Below, one piece after another: positions 48,001-53,300 of a stretch of DNA of 64,000 bases. Positions within the stretch are counted from its first letter, which is position 1. Every line of letters starts with the position of its first letter. The translations under genes were made by a program, and so were the position numbers. Under the pieces are notes generated by a model. The model did not search any database, was not told the DNA's origin, and worked only from the letters and a program-made list of their open reading frames with translations. Source of the stretch: Trichoplusia ni (taxonomy: Eukaryota; Arthropoda; Insecta; Lepidoptera; Noctuidae); NCBI RefSeq assembly GCF_003590095.1, contig NC_039494.1, positions 6,014,001 through 6,078,000 of the forward strand, in the 5' to 3' direction.

Positions 48001-48425
48001 GTGAAATTGATTTAGGAAGTCAATAACTCAATTGTTTTGTATTAACGAGCTATTTGTTTTGATCTCTCTTATTTTTTGCAGAATTTCTACGTGCTTCACG
48101 TTCATTTTAATTTATTTAATTAATATTATGGTATTTTATTTTGGAAAAATCCATTTATAATGTGTACATCAGTGAGTGACATCTAGCAATACATAGCTTT
48201 TTATACGTTACAGTTTCTACTTACTGCGGTATACACTTGGTTCTCATTGAACTTCTGCTTGATCACCAAAATGAAAGCTATCGTCATCACAATGTTGGCG
48301 ACCACGAGAACAGTCCACAGAGTTCGGGGCCGTCCGCTCTTTGTGGTGAACTCTTTCGTCCCGTGCAGTGTTGTGATTCGGTCCAGAAATAATAGGAATT
48401 CATCGTCGTTTTTCTGTTTTGCCAT
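20934..48425 (-). CDS. Pickpocket-type DEG/ENaC sodium channel subunit (gene B), complete, 11 exons
   Basis: Subunit of an amiloride-sensitive-type cation channel in the plasma membrane. Family members act in mechanosensation, chemosensation or fluid uptake. Eleven exons give 1458 nt, 485 aa plus stop, a normal length for the family. Visible in order: HG gating motif at residues 21-22, TM1 about 36-55, post-TM1 VPFPTVSICNFN at 77-88, CCTFNY, GLSVVLNVEPEDYP, the cysteine-rich block (KRECRF, YSYETCRTEC, KCSCVPY, ICELQDLNC, CDPVCFMEC), AALQVYFG before TM2, and TM2 about 443-465 with the GxS filter as G450-G451-S452. Exons (high to low): 48425-48225, 47082-46979, 45542-45383, 45281-45136, 41821-41714, 41294-41213, 40449-40176, 39448-39392, 36934-36811, 28152-28094, 21076-20934. 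Start: ATG after a CTCAG, so a 5' UTR exon upstream is possible. Which pickpocket it is cannot be told here. Confidence 0.96.
21121..21258 (+). repeat. SINE-like repeat, copy 1
   Basis: Carries GTACGATTCCCGCGTAGGAC, which has a B-box-like core, then AATTTGTGTGATCCTCGAATG and TGTCTTGAGTCTGGGTGTC. Relatives are at 59500-59600 (plus) and 28290-28440 (minus). A tRNA-type Pol III origin is inferred from the GATTCCC core only. Confidence 0.6.
23255..23269 (+). repeat. Poly-C run
   Basis: A near-uninterrupted run of about 13 C in otherwise AT-rich intron. Its exact length is prone to sequencing error. Confidence 0.6.
24311..24474. repeat. Long perfect inverted repeat with an internal 41-bp tandem duplication
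   Basis: The left arm from 24311 (ACACTTGAAGAATTTCAGTC and on) is matched without mismatch by the reverse complement ending at 24474, with arms of about 52 bp. Between the arms the unit at 24341-24381 is repeated exactly at 24382-24422. The second unit alone can also fold on the right arm, with a 22-bp stem and a 19-base loop. Non-coding, inside gene B intron 10. Confidence 0.95.
26960..27009. repeat. Two adjoining AT-rich palindromes
   Basis: A 23-base near-palindrome (ATTTTATTCTATTAGAATAA...) is followed at once by a 28-base near-palindrome built of CTATATAG units. Each has one or two central mismatches. Confidence 0.7.
27128..27149. repeat. Perfect 22-bp palindrome
   Basis: TTAGTTCAACA followed by its exact reverse complement TGTTGAACTAA, with no spacer. 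Confidence 0.85.
27312..27360. repeat. 15-bp perfect hairpin
   Basis: TTGTGATTTTTACCT pairs with AGGTAAAAATCACAA across a 19-base loop. It resembles the remains of a small fold-back element. Confidence 0.75.
27930..28022 (-). repeat. tRNA-type SINE fragment
   Basis: Read on the minus strand it runs GGCCTGTTGGTTTCAGTGG, then TATCACGGAGTTGGCATTCG and ACCCAGGACAAGTGGGTCTG. This resembles a tRNA-like head (A and B boxes) joined to a moth SINE body. It sits next to gene B exon 10. Confidence 0.45.
28094..28152 (-). CDS. Gene B exon 10: segment just before TM2
   Basis: A 59-nt exon encoding TAGKNVSDLAALQVYFGKST. The LxxLxVYF stretch is the usual DEG/ENaC sequence leading into TM2. Acceptor TTCTAG|T, donor CAACCT|GTAATT, phase 2 in and 1 out. 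It is isolated by introns of 8.7 kb and 7.0 kb and easy to miss. Confidence 0.92.
28290..28440 (-). repeat. SINE-like repeat, copy 2
   Basis: On the minus strand: GATTCCCGATTCGAACAAGT, TGTGATCCACGAATGCTTGT and CCTGAGTTGGGGTG. This is the same family as the copies at 21.1 and 59.5 kb. Confidence 0.55.
28561..29007 (-). other. 3' UTR and simple-repeat tail of the CR1-like element
   Basis: Non-coding sequence after the ORF2 stop, ending in GAATAAATAATTTCATTTC-type tail units instead of poly(A). Its last ~100 bp (around 28590-28712) are matched by a short solo copy at 51208-51335. Confidence 0.8.
29008..31836 (-). CDS. Non-LTR ORF2: AP endonuclease and reverse transcriptase, intact
   Basis: 942 residues with no stop or frameshift. 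The N-terminal endonuclease has HQNIQGL at 6-12, catalytic-type Glu in ITEHW at 33-37, VYRPP at 106-110, GDFNINL at 139-145, CIDNIF at 181-186 and SDH at 202-204. The reverse transcriptase has DLSKAFD at 578-584, GVPQGSILGP at 634-643 and the catalytic FADD at 666-669. The enzyme nicks genomic DNA and primes cDNA synthesis on the nick (target-primed reverse transcription). Met1 directly precedes the conserved endonuclease start, but the same frame is open for 108 more bases upstream, back to a slippery heptamer in ORF1. A 214-aa ORF on the opposite strand is its shadow. Confidence 0.95.
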   Translation of the reverse strand: MLSIVHQNIQGLTGKELELELFMNCNEIDIICITEHWLRDYQFMFSFNNHQVASSFSRNNLIHGGSLIIVRNNLKFKERSDIVSLSVERVAEIACIELERFVVLSVYRPPCASYDIFEKILEDVLFKISNTNKTIAVCGDFNINLLEKAHVVNRFITLFKSYNLYNTFLEPTRITATSATCIDNIFTNIKPFSYSVINVLDSDHCGQLVTLPKESVKSQRKTVNFVPVNKYRLEVFNNNLDQKLSGLSYHSDPDQAYTLLFNLINSEFKKVFTSKSASVSDRLVFSDWATPGIFKSRLKLFELYNEKKINHSDYFKEYVKHYSKLFKRVCASAKSLHIRNKIKTSGNKIKTTWNIINAEIGKSTVKNTDFHLKINDVDVRADMEVATEFEKFFTNIPILTTRTLLSSSSSAYSILQDCVQECGIDFEFTFVSAKEILESFKDIEVKKTADLWGLSVYIISSIIKSIAPFLAIVFNSCVASGVFPDLMKLSKVIPLFKSGSTTDPTNFRPISILPTLSKIFEKLILNQMLRHFNRHNLFHSKQFGFTKGRSTTDAGVELLKSVYEAWENSQDALGIFCDLSKAFDCVCHDTLIRKLHHYGIRNKSLSLLSSYLENRVQRVDVNGKKSEGALVTMGVPQGSILGPFLFLIYINDLPYHVRDNHKILLFADDTSLVFKIKRQLQNFQEINVALAKVVHWFNINNLLLNPSKTKLIKFSMPNVRQLRTNVQLNGLELDPVESTVFLGITVDAKLQWGPHINKLSGRLSSAAYAVKKIRLITDVDTARIVYFSYFHSLMSYGILLWGGCADIHSIFVLQKRAVRAIYNLGPRVSLREKFKEINILTVTSQYIFENLMFVHKNESNFVKLSDVHSMNTRNKHNLAVHATRLHRVSNSFMGQCIRFYNKLPIHVRKLPSKKFKTFIKLKLSGKGYYKISDYLNDKNAWD
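31935..32603 (-). CDS. Non-LTR ORF1, C-terminal part, SGNH/esterase-like
   Basis: From the first ATG (32504) it codes 189 residues; the frame is open 33 codons further up with no other domain. CDEIG at 4-8, INCCMPAADYKQIM at 24-37 and VLIGRRGN at 53-60 resemble the blocks of the SGNH-hydrolase-like domain known in CR1 ORF1 proteins. DNYYLCNYYKGQIANSL near the end resembles the last block. A canonical Ser/Asp/His set is not evident, so enzymatic activity is doubtful. ORF1 products usually bind element RNA. It ends in TAG within the heptamer region leading to ORF2. Confidence 0.72.
   Translation of the reverse strand: MLFSHILRVSKVIHTNTQINCNNNICTNSNNKIMMFCDEIGQNMSHKLYEHVGAQVINCCMPAADYKQIMNKILTGNYSPSTTIIVLIGRRGNTSVNMLMKYFDNLIKLNVKKIVLYAFPYGQGLSQTEKNIRNKCNMKLHTLSLYNKQFEFIDTNVIISNNYFRTKDNYYLCNYYKGQIANSLSYCILNKANCLAKHTAPIEHIDCSLVDTTLEFVPSNLN
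31938..31944 (-). promoter_or_regulatory. Candidate -1 ribosomal frameshift heptamer between ORF1 and ORF2
   Basis: On the minus strand the ORF1 codons read agT TTA AAT TAG when grouped around the site, with heptamer T TTA AAT in the correct X XXY YYZ register, followed at once by the ORF1 stop. A -1 slip puts the ribosome exactly in the ORF2 frame, which is open from this point (TAA one codon before) through the ORF2 Met. No strong downstream stem was found by eye; only a short GATAG/CTATC pairing about 40 bases on. Confidence 0.6.
33197..33566 (+). mobile_element. 5S-rRNA-derived SINE, copy 1
   Basis: The segment around 33237-33288 reads GATCACAGGTTAAGCTATGC ... GACGCGGTTGGTCTGTAGAT ... 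GGGTGACCATC. It lines up with the 3' half of 5S rRNA (GATCACCGAAGTTAAGC ... GGGCGCGGTTAGTACTTGG ... GGGTGACC), which carries the internal Pol III promoter. A ~280-bp body and a GATGAATGAT tail follow. A second copy at 43881-44229 matches along its length. I recognise this SINE as frequent in moths. Confidence 0.85.
34861..34990 (-). pseudogene. RTE-like non-LTR element, C-terminal RT remnant
   Basis: Minus-strand reading gives RPRKRWRDDLNAYRAGWFHD, then ESSKVLEETFGQKWDTVG and TAA. This is the conserved tail of RTE-type reverse transcriptase proteins (RW.DDL ... W..L.E.F.Q.W). Only the last ~43 codons remain. Confidence 0.7.
36540..36660 (-). repeat. Degenerate RTE-tail repeat
   Basis: Contains GACATAGGCCTCTCACTG, the inverse of the GAGGCCTATGTC phrase that ends RTE-like ORFs at 39.2 and 54.3 kb. 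Too decayed to translate with confidence. Confidence 0.35.
36811..36934 (-). CDS. Gene B exon 9: last extracellular cysteines
   Basis: Acceptor ATTGCAG|T, donor GTTAC|GTAAGT, phase 1 in and 2 out. Encodes DKMKCDPVCFMECWDKKYSV and then DLTPFLPINYPEE. The CxxxCxxxC...YxV pattern is typical of the family. Confidence 0.93.
36935..39391 (-). other. Gene B intron 8, with an RTE remnant
   Basis: Mostly plain AT-rich intron. Near 39170-39225 the minus strand reads GKAYVHQLTATCRVD, a short remnant of the GEAYVQQW tail of RTE-like elements. Confidence 0.5.
39392..39448 (-). CDS. Gene B exon 8
   Basis: 57-nt exon. Acceptor GTTTCAG|A, donor CACAG|GTAAGC, phase 1 on both sides. Encodes KTTRICELQDLNCLNNVT with two of the conserved extracellular cysteines. 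Confidence 0.9.
39449..40175 (-). other. Gene B intron 7
   Basis: AT-rich, nothing recognised. Confidence 0.5.
40176..40449 (-). CDS. Gene B exon 7: main cysteine-rich extracellular segment
   Basis: Largest exon. Encodes VILSDPNDYPETTVLYRYIT, then VDPEKRECRFHDEA, DRYSYETCRTECKMKNYLEK and CSCVPYKYPR. These are the classic RxCxF, YS..C...C and CxCxP blocks of the DEG/ENaC ectodomain. The donor GAGAG|GTTCGT is weak after the GT. Confidence 0.96.
40450..41212 (-). other. Gene B intron 6, with a repeat
   Basis: Contains a plus-strand copy of interspersed family 2 at 40957-41095 (GACGCGAAAGTTTGTCC, then CTCTTTCACGCAAATACTAC). Confidence 0.55.
40957..41095 (+). repeat. Interspersed repeat family 2, copy
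   Basis: Shares CGCGAAAGTTTG, CTCTTTCACGCAAA and CTACTGAACGGGTTTAGATG with the copies at 13.6 kb (minus) and 45.7 kb (plus). Confidence 0.6.
41213..41294 (-). CDS. Gene B exon 6
   Basis: Acceptor ATTTTCAG|A, donor GTCAAG|GTAAAT, phase 2 in and 0 out. Encodes SGLSVVLNVEPEDYPNWSTI then PYYGVK; GLSVVLN is a strong pickpocket marker. Confidence 0.95.
41295..41713 (-). other. Gene B intron 5
   Basis: 419 bases, nothing recognised. It has no counterpart in gene C. Confidence 0.6.
41714..41821 (-). CDS. Gene B exon 5: acidic ectodomain segment
   Basis: Encodes LPPDEDFEYYDDHSDDGTEA and then IRYPNSITTSESG. Strongly acidic. Acceptor ATCTTTGAG|G is weak; donor GGCAG|GTACCT. Phase 2 on both sides closes with its neighbours. 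Confidence 0.85.
42567..42662 (+). repeat. Left inverted repeat of the GIY-YIG element
   Basis: 96 bases pairing with 43189-43284. Differences include GCTTATT against GCGTATT and TTTTAGACCCAGCC against TTTCGGACCCAACC. Confidence 0.92.
42643..43202 (-). pseudogene. GIY-YIG endonuclease, frameshifted
   Basis: First part: MSRRGG..., VCGLSYIGETERNVATRLGE (GIY-YIG core with GLS and YIG, then the Arg), HIRSMKNMDTDKSAVA. The frame then slips by one base near 43055. It resumes as MCNPGTAHYIRFDRASALA, KEKYFVPGKVREAIEISRHP, NFNRD (the conserved N-R-acid) and GWTLPPAWKPAL, and ends in an Arg/Pro-rich stretch read through the other repeat arm. The domain order matches the nuclease of Penelope-like elements, where it cuts the target DNA. 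The single frameshift probably inactivates it unless it is a sequencing slip. Confidence 0.85.
43189..43284 (-). repeat. Right inverted repeat of the GIY-YIG element
   Basis: Inverted partner of 42567-42662. On the minus strand it contains the ATGAGCAGACGCGG that starts the nuclease ORF. Confidence 0.92.
43380..43427 (-). pseudogene. RTE-like C-terminal remnant, short
   Basis: Minus strand reads WRDDLNAYHSGWFHV, closely like the WRDDLNAYRAGWFHD of the remnant at 34.9 kb, then loses similarity. Confidence 0.55.
43881..44229 (+). mobile_element. 5S-rRNA-derived SINE, copy 2
   Basis: Near-collinear with the copy at 33197-33566. 5S-like part at about 43919-43969 (GATCACAGGTTAAGCTATGC, GACGCGGTTGGTCCGTAG, AGGTGACCACC). 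Body phrases such as GTCGTTACAGGTAGTCAGAA and CCAACATAGTTGGGAAAAGG are shared. It ends with a short GATGAAA tail. Confidence 0.85.
45136..45281 (-). CDS. Gene B exon 4
   Basis: Acceptor TATTTTAG|A, donor GAACT|GTATGT, phase 0 in and 2 out. Encodes IHQKCEDLLVFCAFNRKPRN, then CEGMFVLIKTYEGHCCTFNY. GHCCTFN is the family's G.C.TFN block. Confidence 0.95.
45383..45542 (-). CDS. Gene B exon 3
   Basis: Acceptor CATTTCAG|A, donor GAAGAA|GTAAGT, phase 2 in and 0 out. Encodes the helical finger-like segment KHYNKTDEEIENFFAALPFL, then DIMDIMKHHFFTMDTIMEE. Confidence 0.92.
45543..46978 (-). other. Gene B intron 2
   Basis: Holds a family-2 repeat copy at 45645-45830 with an internal run of GATGAT units near 45680. 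Otherwise plain intron. Confidence 0.55.
45645..45830 (+). repeat. Interspersed repeat family 2, copy with ATG-type microsatellite
   Basis: Carries AACGCGAAAGTTTGGATGTA, a GATGAT run, and CCTCTTTCACGCAAAAACCA. Confidence 0.6.
46979..47082 (-). CDS. Gene B exon 2: post-TM1 segment
   Basis: Acceptor TTCAACAG|A, donor GTTCT|GTGAGT, phase 0 in and 2 out. Encodes IDANCKVNQVPFPTVSICNF and then NMVSFKESRNIARV. VPFPTVSICN is the universal DEG/ENaC motif after TM1. Confidence 0.97.
47083..48224 (-). other. Gene B intron 1
   Basis: AT-rich, nothing recognised. Short open frames on both strands have no family features. Confidence 0.5.
48225..48425 (-). CDS. Gene B exon 1: N-terminus, HG motif and TM1
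   Basis: 67 codons from MAKQKNDDEFLLFLDRITTL, then HGTKEFTTKSGRPR and the helix TLWTVLVVANIVMTIAFILV. Donor ACCGCA|GTAAGT, phase 0. The chosen ATG is two bases after a good acceptor-like TTTGTCCTCAG, so the transcript may begin in an upstream non-coding exon. The longer reading from 48479 is not supported by the family. Confidence 0.93.
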
Positions 48426-48779
48426 TCTGAGGACAAAATAGATGATTGTTTGGTATGAAACTTGAATCGATACTTTCATTACGAGACTGACTTTGTTTGC
48501 ACCACTTTATTAAGCTTCCATGCCAATACTTCTTAAAGATAAATATTACTGCAAGTACGGTGTAAAAAGAGGTTTTTGTTTGCTGTGAGTTCCGAAGTTT
48601 ACGTAATCAAATCACACATAACCTGTGTATCCTAATAGTGTTAGACATGTTAAACAATTTACGAACATGACTGAAACATACCGCTTCAGAAACCAGTTTC
48701 TCGCAAACTTTGCCAGCGGATCTTTATCAGGACCTAATGATTAGATGAGGGTTTATTTTGAATTTGACAGTTTTGCTAG

Positions 48780-48787
48780 TGACGTCA
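48780..48787. promoter_or_regulatory. CRE-like octamer
   Basis: TGACGTCA, the full cyclic-AMP response element palindrome, 355 bases from the gene B start. Two more copies in the window (near 4784 and 25806) lie in introns, so chance occurrence is possible. Confidence 0.3.
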
Positions 48788-49146
48788 TAATGTTGCTGAA
48801 AGTCCTGCTATTGAGCCCAGATTATCATGTTATATGAATTGAATATGGTGTACTGCGATCTCATTTTCTCGTGACTGTTATGTTCTGGTATTTGTGATAT
48901 CGAAGCATCCGTGACTACCTGATGACAAGTTGATAACCGAGAGCTAAAGGTCGCTAAATCCACTGAAGGCGGCGCGGCCTCGACGGCCTACGTCTGGGTA
49001 TTTCTGTGCATTTCACTCAAACGTTTTAAAAACAGCCCGGTAAAAGTAATACATTAATTAGTTTAGGAATTATTTAAAAGAACATTCAGTACCTACCTTC
49101 TAAGAGACCATGGCAAGACCTCTAGGAGTTTACCACCATGGTTTAA

Positions 49147-49400
49147 AGTAATCAAATCAAAATCAAATCAAAATTCATTTATTCAAGTTAGGCTATTAAG
49201 TAGCACTTTTTGAAGGTCAGCACCATTTACATTGGACAGCACCCAGTTTCGCCCACCCTTCACCGCTTCCTAAGTGCTTTTGCTGTGAGAGAAGAAACGG
49301 CGCAACAAACTTCCCAGCAGCATTATAGCTGGAATCGCGACAGCCTAATATACGCCGTAGAAATCTCTTTTATTTACGAAGTGGAAGTAGGTGCTCAGAT
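49147..49400 (-). repeat. Truncated non-LTR element 3' end
   Basis: The plus strand starts with repeated AATCAAATCAAA units and AATTCATTTATTCAAG, that is, on the minus strand a simple-repeat tail of TTTGATTTGATT type. This 3' end is common on moth LINEs. The remaining ~200 bp show no intact ORF. Confidence 0.6.
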
Positions 49401-50184
49401 CAGGTAAAGGTATTATAGGAAACTATTAAAATATAGATTCGAAAAATAAATTGCCAGAAAAAGAAAATACAATAGACTTTTTACTGATGCGACTTTCACT
49501 AGATTCGATATTAAAATATATCGTTTCACGAATTTAAGGTAATATTTTACAGGCCAAAATATATTTTTACTTACTTCAGAGACACCTGATAATACACTCG
49601 TTTGTTCTATTAGTAGTAGTAATTGAATCGAAGTTAAGTATTAATTCAGTAATGATACATTTTAATAGAAACTTCTTGATGTAAAGTAACCACAGATAAA
49701 ATAAAACAAACTTATTAATATCGTTTAACAGACTTATTATTCATTCGCTAACTTTAGATTGTATGTTTTGTATTACATCACATATTAAAAGTGGTCTGTC
49801 TTATGTCTGTACCAAGTCAATAATCCATACTAGTCTTCCTTGAGTTCATTTTGAATACTATGTACTTTTAACAATAAATTATGTTTGTTTTCTTTTACTC
49901 TCTAATGCCCCGAGACATTGATTTGGAATTAATTGAAAATCTTTTAGAAGTACAATTAATTAGAGTGGATATAGTTACTTATTTATAAAACTACAGTCAT
50001 TAAACGAGGCTGTTATTATTTGGATCGTCAAAACAATTAAAGTGACATTTATCTTAAATGTCAACACATTCTTTAGCTTGTTTAAAATGTGTATTTGAAA
50101 ACAAAACACGCTCAATCTTAATTAAAGAAACCACAAATTTTCAATATTCCATTTAGGAATTCTTCAAATTTCGTTCGTTACAAA

Positions 50185-50397
50185 ATGCCAGTTGATGATA
50201 TAAAAAAGCAAATGTTTTCTAAGTTTAAGTTTTTTTGTAAGCATTGCACCCTCCATGGAGTTTATTACTTCTACAAGGCTAGGAGTTGGGCCATTTATAT
50301 AATTTGGGCTTCAATTATAGCGGCCAGTGTAGCGCTGTGTTGTTTCCTGGGTCACATGATATGGGAAAAGTTTGTTGTGGTACCTACTTTAACCGTG
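50185..50397 (+). CDS. Gene C exon 1: N-terminus, HG motif and TM1
   Basis: 71 codons: MPVDDIKKQMFSKFKFFCKH, CTLHGVYYFYKARSW and the helix AIYIIWASIIAASVALCCFL. Context CAAAATG; an upstream 5' UTR exon is possible. Donor ACCGTG|GTAAGT, phase 0. Confidence 0.95.
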
Positions 50398-53300
50398 GTA
50401 AGTGAATATTATATATTAAGCCTATTACGCTCTAGTAAATAATGCAGGAAGAATGTTGCTTATTAAAACTGTTCCAGACAGAAGAGATTATAATACATAT
50501 TATCTGCTTGTGATCTTGAACTATTAAAAAAAAAAGAAATTTTAATTATTAAAATGACGAAAAATGAGGCTTCGCCTTAGGTTTGATTATTTGAAGCAAA
50601 ACAAATCGATAGTAAATATCGATAAAGTAAAATTGACAGATTCTGTCAATCGTCTTAAAATAGGATTTCTGGAACGGTTACGTTGAAATAAAGAGCAAAA
50701 TTAAATTTCAATATCCAATTCAAGTAGAAACGGATATTGAAAAATTGGATTTTAATTTAACTCTTATAGTTAGTATGGATAAAAATATCTGTTTCTCTTT
50801 CAAGTCAACAATCATAGTCACCTACCACAATCCCTTTTAATTTATGTTATATTTAAAAAAAGTCGGAGGATGTCCACAAATACGCCTGTAAAACCAGCTC
50901 TGAAACCATTATCAATATGCTTTACAAAATATATGTATGTTGTAATTATTACAAAAATAATAGAATAAAATAACCTACTTTTTAAATGTCACTCCATTTA
51001 AATTTTATCAAAATAATAAGAAAATAGTTCAATTTGCCTTTGGCGTATGTTCTTTATTTGTGAGATGTGGGCTTCTCTCTCCAATTTGTGGCAATGTAAT
51101 TAGTACTTGTTATCTTTGTATTAGGCACATCTTGTGCGTAAACATGCTACTATTCAAATCACAAGCTTCTGCCAACCTACGTGGCACTTACTCGTCAACA
51201 TTCGCGTAGAAAGAAATATAATCGTTTATTCTGTAAGTATTCATCACTTTATTTTTAAGAACGCTAGAGTTGACAGTTCGTCTACCCTAAGAGAAAAAAT
51301 TATAAACAAATTCAGGTGTCGCTGCCTCTAACAATAATAGTAATAACTCCTCGGGACTAGTCGTTATCTAACCTGAACGCACCAGGGGGTCAGTTTTTAT
51401 GGGGACACCCAGCTTTCTTGTCTTGACTGGCTGGCTAAAAAAATGAAACGTACATTTAACATAAAATTATCCATCAATAGCCCAAATTAGCTTTATCGCC
51501 ATAAATAACGATAGTTTTGCAGTGACCTTTGGCCGTCTATATCTGCTCTTCTTTAGGACAGAAGTGGATAGGCCCAGGTATATACCCCTTCACATTTTAG
51601 GTTAAAGTTCTCATCAAGTCCTCTGCACGTTGGAAGAGTGTCCCCGTGTAAGCCTTAAAAAAAGGACCCGGTCTCTTCCCATAAAATTATCCCGAGAAAG
51701 AAAAGAGATACATGAAGTAATAATCTCTGCAGTTGTTTAAATGCGAATATATGTAAAAACTAAATGAAAATCTGCAAACTGTGTACTGTAAACTAGAAAG
51801 AGCTACCACGTCAAGTCAGGCCGTAAGTCACAAGCAAATTAAGAGTGTTAATCGTTGATTAATTGATCAAATATTTATTTCTTTAGACTATCATCATCAT
51901 CGTCTCTGAATCTTTTGAATTCTTGTGTAGCTATCATTGTTCATTTGATCCAGTTTTATGACGGACGGATAAACAGCGGGGCTTATATTGAAGCCTTAGT
52001 AATACGGTATTGCTTTAACCTTCTGGTTACAGTATCCTAAAAATAACACTTACTTGGAAAACGTCTTATAAGTACTCCGGACTCTGACACGAAGCTTTCT
52101 CATAGCTCATATCTCTTTAAACCGCGTCGGATTACTCTTTGATCGGTTAAGACGTAAGTACGGTAAACGTTATGTACTTTCTAAAACACAAAGTAAGGTA
52201 AGGTAAGTAAATATTCACTTCAGCAAGCTCAAGAACTGACTCATAAAAGTGATGAAACATTCTACTTACAGAATAAAGGATTTCAATGAATTTTAATACA
52301 AAAAAAACGATCCTTGCATCTCGGGGCTTTCACAAACATTCGAATCACATTCACAAGATGATGATTGCTTGATGAATGATGATCTCATAAACGCAGTTTG
52401 ATCAGGGGTGACCTATACAACTCGGCTTTAGGCGCGGTCAGAATCCATACAAAAATGATATGTAACTCTGAATAAATTTAGAAAATATTATATTAAGTTT
52501 AGTATTTATGAAGCCTTTAAACCTTCCCATTCGTTTGTACACCTAGCTGAGACAGAAAAAGGTTTTTCAGAGCTAATAGACTAAAAATATATTAGTGCTT
52601 TGAGTAAGTGACGTTAAACTTACTACAGAACTTTTTGTGTTACAGTTCGTTACGCTTAAAATTAAGCTAGTAAATGGTTTATATTAATTTGAGGACTTTC
52701 TTTGTTACATTAATTGCAGGTGGAAACTACACACTATTCTATGGTAAAAATACCTTTCCCTGCAGTCACAGTGTGCGACACCGAGAGAGTGTACTTGCCG
52801 AAAGCTGGAAACATGACAGAGTTACTGTAAGTACCGCTAAGCGATGTTAAACATTGATAAGCATTAGTCTTTTCCTTCTATTCTTCGTTTGATTGTTACA
52901 AAATGTTATCAGTGTTGTAAAAAGTCCGTAAGCCAAGCTAAACCCACCCTTGAACCACTTTAGTTAGAGATGAAGATCACACAGGAAGAGAACAAAATGT
53001 AAACTCCCCTTGCATGCATGCATGCATGTTAACGAAAATTTTATATGTGGGAGCGAGACAAATGGAGTATTTCTCGAAGAGCGCATAGTACAATCAGGGC
53101 TACCTGTAATCCAGCTATCAAAGCAAAAAATAAGGCTCTCTAAAACAACCTTCTTATCTGCCTGTTTGTTTTTTCACGATAAGATTCACGGCTTAATGTG
53201 TTTTTCGAGGTACGTTATAACTTCTATGAATCAAAATGCTACTTACAAAGACTTTATAAAAAAAAAATCTTCTTCAGGACTTCCTTTGAAGTTTGGTAAA

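Larger units (their letters stand above)
48426..50184. promoter_or_regulatory. Divergent intergenic region between gene B and gene C
   Basis: 1.76 kb separate the two start codons, so promoters and 5' UTR exons of both genes probably lie here. A perfect CRE-type octamer TGACGTCA is at 48780-48787. A GC-richer patch lies at 48955-49000. A minus-strand LINE 3' end occupies about 49147-49400. No clear TATA or initiator could be assigned. Confidence 0.55.
50398..52719 (+). other. Gene C intron 1
   Basis: 2.3 kb. Holds a solo LINE 3' end at 51208-51335, a decayed repeat near 51950-52035 and another near 52310-52365. Nothing coding. Confidence 0.55.
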
